DNA of 13,912 nt from an uncultured Lachnospiraceae bacterium (GTDB taxonomy: Bacteria; Bacillota; Clostridia; Lachnospirales; Lachnospiraceae): contig CASGVX010000022.1 of the NCBI GenBank assembly GCA_949346185.1, positions 1-13,912 on the forward strand, in the 5' to 3' direction. Each line of letters begins with the position of its first letter. The first letter of the stretch is position 1. Shown here piece by piece: positions 10,630 through 13,912 of the stretch. The notes under the pieces are model-generated. The model worked only from the letters and a program-made list of their open reading frames with translations. It was not told the DNA's origin and did not search any database. The position numbers and the translations under genes are program-made.

Positions 10630-12466
10630 GGATTGTGAATTTAACGGGCCATATGCTGGCCGTGATATGTATATAACAATGTATCAGGATTCGGAACGTG
10701 AATTTGTCGTCACGCATAATGCGGATATCAAGCCAGTGTCCTATTTTACTGGACGAGAAACGGAACTGGAAGAATTGCGCCAGAGGATAGAGGAAGGGCG
10801 AAAATCTGTTCTGGTGAGCGGCATGGGCGGGATTGGAAAAACTCATATTTGTAGGAAACTGTTTGAGGAATATCTCAATAAACATGCTGATGGCGAAAAT
10901 ATACCTTTTCGTCATATTGGATATATTGAGTACAACGGAGATATGGGCAGCAGTTTACAGAAGTGTTTAAAATTTAAGGAACAGGATAACCCAGAACAGA
11001 ATCAGGCAGCAGCATGGAAGGAATTAGAATATCTGGCATCAGATGGGAAACTATTGCTGTTTGTTGACAATGTGAACGTGCTGATCGGAGAAGATGCAGG
11101 GCTGAATTGGCTGAAACAGATTCCTGGTGCGGTAGTGTTGACTTCCAGAAGAACGTCCTTTAGCAAAGAGTTTGAACCGTTCAAGGTTGGTTTCCTTGAT
11201 ACGGAGCAATGTAAAGAGATTTATGAGAGGATACGGTATAAGGATAGCGGTAAGAAAGTATCAGAGGAAGAGATACCAGATTTAGAATATGTTATAGAGG
11301 AGATGGCGGCATGGCATACCATTACCGTTGAATTTTTGGCGCACCTTGCTGAGACGAAACACTGGACGGTGAAAGAACTGCGGAATGAATTGGAGAGTAA
11401 AGGTTTTCGGCTGGAATACAAGGATGAAGAGGACAAGGTGATAAACATTCAGGAAGAATACGAAAAACTGTATGATTTGTCTGTTCTGATGGAGGCGGAA
11501 AAGAACATTTTGGAGGCATTCTCTGTGTTTCCGTATATTCCTCTGGAAACTGAGATATGTAACCAATGGTTACTTTCAGATGCGGGAGCTAGTAAAGATG
11601 ATGATGTTCTGATGGGTTTATATAGAAAAGGGTGGTTGCAGTTTGACATGAAGCAGGAAAGTTATGTCATGCATCCAGTGTTTGGGCAGTTTATTTATGA
11701 GAAATGCAAGCCTAAAATTGGAAAGCATGTTGGGTTAATAGATGCATGCAAAAAAAGTTTGGATATCCGATTACATGATTCTGCTTTAAGGTGTCAGAAG
11801 TTTATTCCGTTTGGTGAGAAAATCGATGAAAAATTAGGCATGTCAAATGAATATACATATATGATACGCTTGTATATTTGTCTTCTGCGATTTGACATAA
11901 AGGAATATGAGTGTGCAGAGGAAATATATAAAAAAATCAGTAAAGGTATATCGTATAAAAATAATGCAGTTGATGTAGGCTTTTGTATAATAGCGGCAGG
12001 TGGGTTTATGAAACGAGGGGAGTATAAGAAAGCAGAGAAATTGTATAGAGCAAGTTTACGAATACGAAAAAGAACACATGCAAGAAACAGTCTTGAAATT
12101 GCTGATAGTTATATTAGTTTGGCATCTGCATATCGAAAACTAGGAGAGCATAAGAAAGCAGAACATGCATTTATAAAAGGCATAAGAATATGTGAAACAA
12201 CACAACGGGAGCCCTGTCTTGATGATTTGTTAGTTTATTGCATGGCTGCACTTGGACTATGGGAACAGAAAAAATATGAAGATGCATTGATGTACTTTTT
12301 AAAGGCGTTTAGAATATCATTTACAAAATCTGAATCTGATATTCCAACTCCAGAAGGCCAAATAATTGCTCAATTTATGCATGATTCCTTTATAAAATGT
12401 AATCCAAATGGTAATTATTTACAATGGTTAGATGAAAAGATACATGAGATTTGGAGTAATTCATAG
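10601..12466 (+). CDS. STAND ATPase: NB-ARC domain with C-terminal TPR repeats
   Basis: 621 residues from ATG 10601, ten bases after GGGAGGG; a longer in-frame reading from 10514 lacks a ribosome site. NGPYAGRD is at 15-22, followed by a linker and FTGRETELEEL (49-59), the usual entry to an NB-ARC domain. Walker A is GMGGIGKT (74-81), Walker B LLLFVDNV (151-158), and a sensor-1-like VLTSRR is at 179-184. A winged-helix part ends in YVMHPVFGQF (355-364), the counterpart of the MHD motif with H358. Residues about 418-575 are TPR-like helical pairs (EYKKAEKLYRASLRI, EHKKAEHAFIKGI, KYEDALMYFLKAF). There is no enzyme effector domain at either end, so signalling probably goes through a partner, most simply the membrane protein encoded just upstream. 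Such proteins include regulators and anti-phage sensors; defence is inferred from the mobile setting. Confidence 0.9.
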   Translation: MRREVDNRNRDCEFNGPYAGRDMYITMYQDSEREFVVTHNADIKPVSYFTGRETELEELRQRIEEGRKSVLVSGMGGIGKTHICRKLFEEYLNKHADGENIPFRHIGYIEYNGDMGSSLQKCLKFKEQDNPEQNQAAAWKELEYLASDGKLLLFVDNVNVLIGEDAGLNWLKQIPGAVVLTSRRTSFSKEFEPFKVGFLDTEQCKEIYERIRYKDSGKKVSEEEIPDLEYVIEEMAAWHTITVEFLAHLAETKHWTVKELRNELESKGFRLEYKDEEDKVINIQEEYEKLYDLSVLMEAEKNILEAFSVFPYIPLETEICNQWLLSDAGASKDDDVLMGLYRKGWLQFDMKQESYVMHPVFGQFIYEKCKPKIGKHVGLIDACKKSLDIRLHDSALRCQKFIPFGEKIDEKLGMSNEYTYMIRLYICLLRFDIKEYECAEEIYKKISKGISYKNNAVDVGFCIIAAGGFMKRGEYKKAEKLYRASLRIRKRTHARNSLEIADSYISLASAYRKLGEHKKAEHAFIKGIRICETTQREPCLDDLLVYCMAALGLWEQKKYEDALMYFLKAFRISFTKSESDIPTPEGQIIAQFMHDSFIKCNPNGNYLQWLDEKIHEIWSNS

Positions 12467-12495
12467 ATGTGTTATTAACTATTGGGAGGCTTTTG

Positions 12496-12595
12496 ATGCT
12501 GCCGTACAGTAATAGATAAAATAGTGGAAATTGTGCATGAGTTTAGTGATGAAAAACTGGAGACATTGAACAGGCAAGTAGATCAGGCGATGTAG
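12496..12595 (+). pseudogene. Possible broken 32-residue peptide
   Basis: GGGAGG (12484-12489) precedes ATG 12496, which reads only seven codons. Skipping one C at 12502-12503 would give MLRTVIDKIVEIVHEF, then SDEKLETLNRQVDQAM to TAG 12593-12595, a plausible helical peptide. It is not recognised, and may be chance or a gene remnant. Confidence 0.3.
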
Positions 12596-12638
12596 TATAT
12601 CTATATCGCTTACAATGAAACAAAATGAGGGATGTGCC

Positions 12639-13068
12639 ATGAAGAGAGAAACAACTCCGATCAGAGTGACGGATAAGATTATGGAATTGTGCAGCGAGAT
12701 AGTGCTGGATGCGGTACTGGAATATGTTCCTGTCGCAGCGCAGGAATGGAGTTTGTCAAGTGAATGCTTTCCCAATGTGGAGCGTATGGTTCAGGAGAAT
12801 GGGGGCAGCAGGTCAATGGGCGAATATCCTCGTAGAGGTTGAGGCTCATTCTGTGTGGCAGAGCTCGGAAGGGGAACTGATAGATATTGCACCTCACGAT
12901 AATGGGAGAGGCAGATATTATTCTTGCGTGATGATAGCATGGTGTATTCTGGTCAACAAATAGGGAGTGTAAGGCTTGCTATTACTGAATCACCGCTGGT
13001 TGCAGAGCTGATTGACCTCGGTCAAAAGACAGGGGCAGTTATGAGTGATTATAAACCGGGAACGAAGA
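12639..13068 (+). pseudogene. Protein of the 'HAVW...DITPH' type, two frame changes, cut by IS66
   Basis: ATG 12639 follows GAGGGAT. Segment 1 reads MKRETTPIRVTDKIMELCSE and SSECFPNVERMVQENGG. At the G5 run (12801-12805) sense moves to the +1 frame: QWANILVEVEAHSVW, SSEGELIDIAPHDNG. At GGG 12904-12906 it returns to the first frame: RQILFLRDDSMVYSG, SVRLAITESPLVAELIDL, SDYKPGTK. The parts together match a hypothetical family I recall with CFPNV, WANI, EAEAHAVW and DITPH blocks and often a C-terminal SEC-C metal-binding motif. That C-terminus is missing because IS66 sequence begins at about 13069. It is probably a metal-binding cytoplasmic protein; function unknown. The two changes offset each other, which suits reading errors or paired mutations. 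Confidence 0.6.
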
Positions 13069-13449
13069 CAGTTCCTCTTCTGTCATGGAATGTTCAACCA
13101 CAACTACAGGCAGGCCTTCCAGGTCTTCTTCCTGCTTTCCCTGTTTCTTTTTCGGTTTCCGGCTGGGAACGGCCTCCGGGTCTTCACCGGATTCTTCTGC
13201 GGCAACGGCTTCTGATTCGTTAAAGAATACGATCTTCCCGTCCGCTTCCATAAAGGACATCTGTCCCTCCGGCTCATGTCTTTCCGATGACCTGCCGAAA
13301 CGGTGCCTTTTTAAGTCTGCCAGCTGCTCCAATACCAGCTGGAGGTTATGGTCGATATTTTCTAATTGCTCCAACTGTGACAGGAACAGTTGTATAATGG
13401 TTCCCTTGTCAAGACTGTTCAGTTTTTCTTCTGTATACTTTAAAGCCAC
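13039..13449 (-). pseudogene. tnpC: IS66-family transposase (TnpC), N-terminal fragment
   Basis: Reading leftwards from GTG (13447-13449), with GGGGAGG eight bases ahead, the frame gives MALKYTEEKLNSLDKGTIIQ and a leucine-rich coiled coil (about 20-50). The IS66 marker HRFGRSSERHE (49-59), a GQMSFMEADGKI block, an acidic linker and a basic KPKKKQGKQ with VVVVEHSMTEEEL (to 127) follow. After EEEL the frame runs into the neighbouring gene (SSFPVYNHS) and stops. About three quarters of a ~500-residue transposase, including its zinc finger and catalytic DDE domain, is gone. It cannot transpose on its own. Confidence 0.9.
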
Positions 13450-13912
13450 TCCACTGCCTCCCCGGTATCTGACTGATGGATTCCATTATACCAGAATCCC
13501 GCAGGATTTGCGAACCAGACTGCTTCCGGCATCCGTCATAATGCCCATGCTTCAGAGCCCGGAGGGGGCTTTTATAGGGCGGCTTTTTCATAGTGTTTTT
13601 TAAGGAGTCGATTTGTGCGCCATACGTCCAAACCAGCTCTCAGGCGTACAGGCACGGCAGTATACTTTCGGAATACGCAAGTCCGGAAGGTGTCAAAACT
13701 GCCTGAAAAGTTCTCCGTTTTGCACAAAATCATCCCGTATATTCCGGAGGCTCCACCGGTCTGACAGATTTTTTCGGGGCAATCGTCAGCCCTTCCATCA
13801 GCCAGCGGAACTGCTGCTGCGTCAACTGACGCACTTCCTCTGGACTGCGCGGCCACTGGAAACGGATTTCGGAAAGTCTCTTATATTACAGGAGCCATCC
13901 ATCCCCTTCCCA
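13069..13912 (-). mobile_element. IS66-family insertion sequence remnant
   Basis: The stretch contains part of tnpC and part of tnpB in IS66 order, both on the - strand, with about 280 bases between them that hold no gene. That spacer includes AGCCC/GGGCT with a following T-run near 13557-13574 on the + strand, a weak terminator. The left end is a deletion joint at about 13068/13069 against the broken gene, and the right end lies beyond the window, so no terminal repeats or target duplication can be checked. Confidence 0.75.
13730..13912 (-). pseudogene. tnpB: IS66 accessory protein TnpB, C-terminal part with a stop
   Basis: The frame entering from the window's right edge reads WEGDGWLL, a TAA stop (13886-13888 on the + strand), then YKRLSEIRFQWPRSPEEVRQL, TQQQFRWLMEGLTIAPK, SVRPVEPPEYTG and TGA. 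'W.GDGW.L.YKRL..RFQWP' and 'Q.RWL.EGL' are TnpB (Orf2) signatures. The in-frame TAA breaks it within the YKRL block, so the copy is inactive unless that base is an error. It is a required partner of TnpC in IS66 transposition. Confidence 0.8.

Noticed and set aside
13085..13603. 172-codon open frame on the + strand
   Set aside because: Antisense to the clear IS66 TnpC fragment; Ser/Cys-rich shadow frame.
13821..13836. TGCGTCA/TGACGCA inverted repeat
   Set aside because: It lies within well-conserved tnpB coding sequence and has no partner site, so it is probably chance.

Overview
The window looks like accessory DNA of a low-to-mid GC Gram-positive anaerobe of the Clostridia, most likely Lachnospiraceae. 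This is inferred from strong AGGAGG-type ribosome sites, Gram-positive promoter forms and the protein families present. It is a mosaic of a decayed prophage, the end of an integrative element, a second patch of phage-derived genes, a STAND (NB-ARC) ATPase module and an IS66 remnant. No tRNA, rRNA or CRISPR array was seen.

Bases 1-4562 are the pre-packaging and packaging-start segment of a tailed prophage, all on the + strand. In order they hold the end of an unknown gene, a small phage protein with a frame change, a zinc-ribbon protein, a helix-turn-helix regulator, a short promoter-to-terminator unit, a ParB/Srx-fold protein, a C5-cytosine DNA methyltransferase, the small terminase (frame-disrupted at an A9 run) and the first ~141 residues of the large terminase. 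terL then stops matching its family in mid-gene, before its Walker B motif.

Bases 4563-6076 look like the end of an integrative element joined inside terL. There are three TGGTGTCA repeats (candidate integrase arm sites), three TTGAG repeats at exactly 10-bp spacing, an extended -10 promoter, an excisionase-like protein, a replication-initiator-like protein, four TGTTAC/GTAACA palindromes beside an AT-rich inverted repeat (an origin or partition candidate), and a tiny one-helix membrane protein. No integrase is in view. Bases 6077-9183 carry a sigma-70-like factor, a two-HTH regulator whose C-terminus reads as a tape-measure tail, a 28-residue Cys-rich peptide, a broken small gene and an AntA/KilAC antirepressor.

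Bases 9184-10355 hold no convincing gene but many repeats, including four GTCAC words spaced 11, 10 and 11 bp and a 16-bp palindromic word also found inside terS. A good promoter at 10356-10384 then drives the most interesting unit: a 73-residue one-helix membrane protein overlapping a 621-residue NB-ARC/TPR protein. Both carry the same NGPYAGRD motif, which suggests a two-part membrane-effector and STAND-sensor system. Downstream, a gene with two apparent frame changes is cut off by an IS66 remnant on the - strand (truncated TnpC, and TnpB with an in-frame stop).

Caution: nearly every frame disruption here falls on a homopolymer (A6, A9, T5, G4, G5, G3). Some apparent pseudogenes may therefore be sequencing or assembly errors, or slippage sites, rather than true decay.
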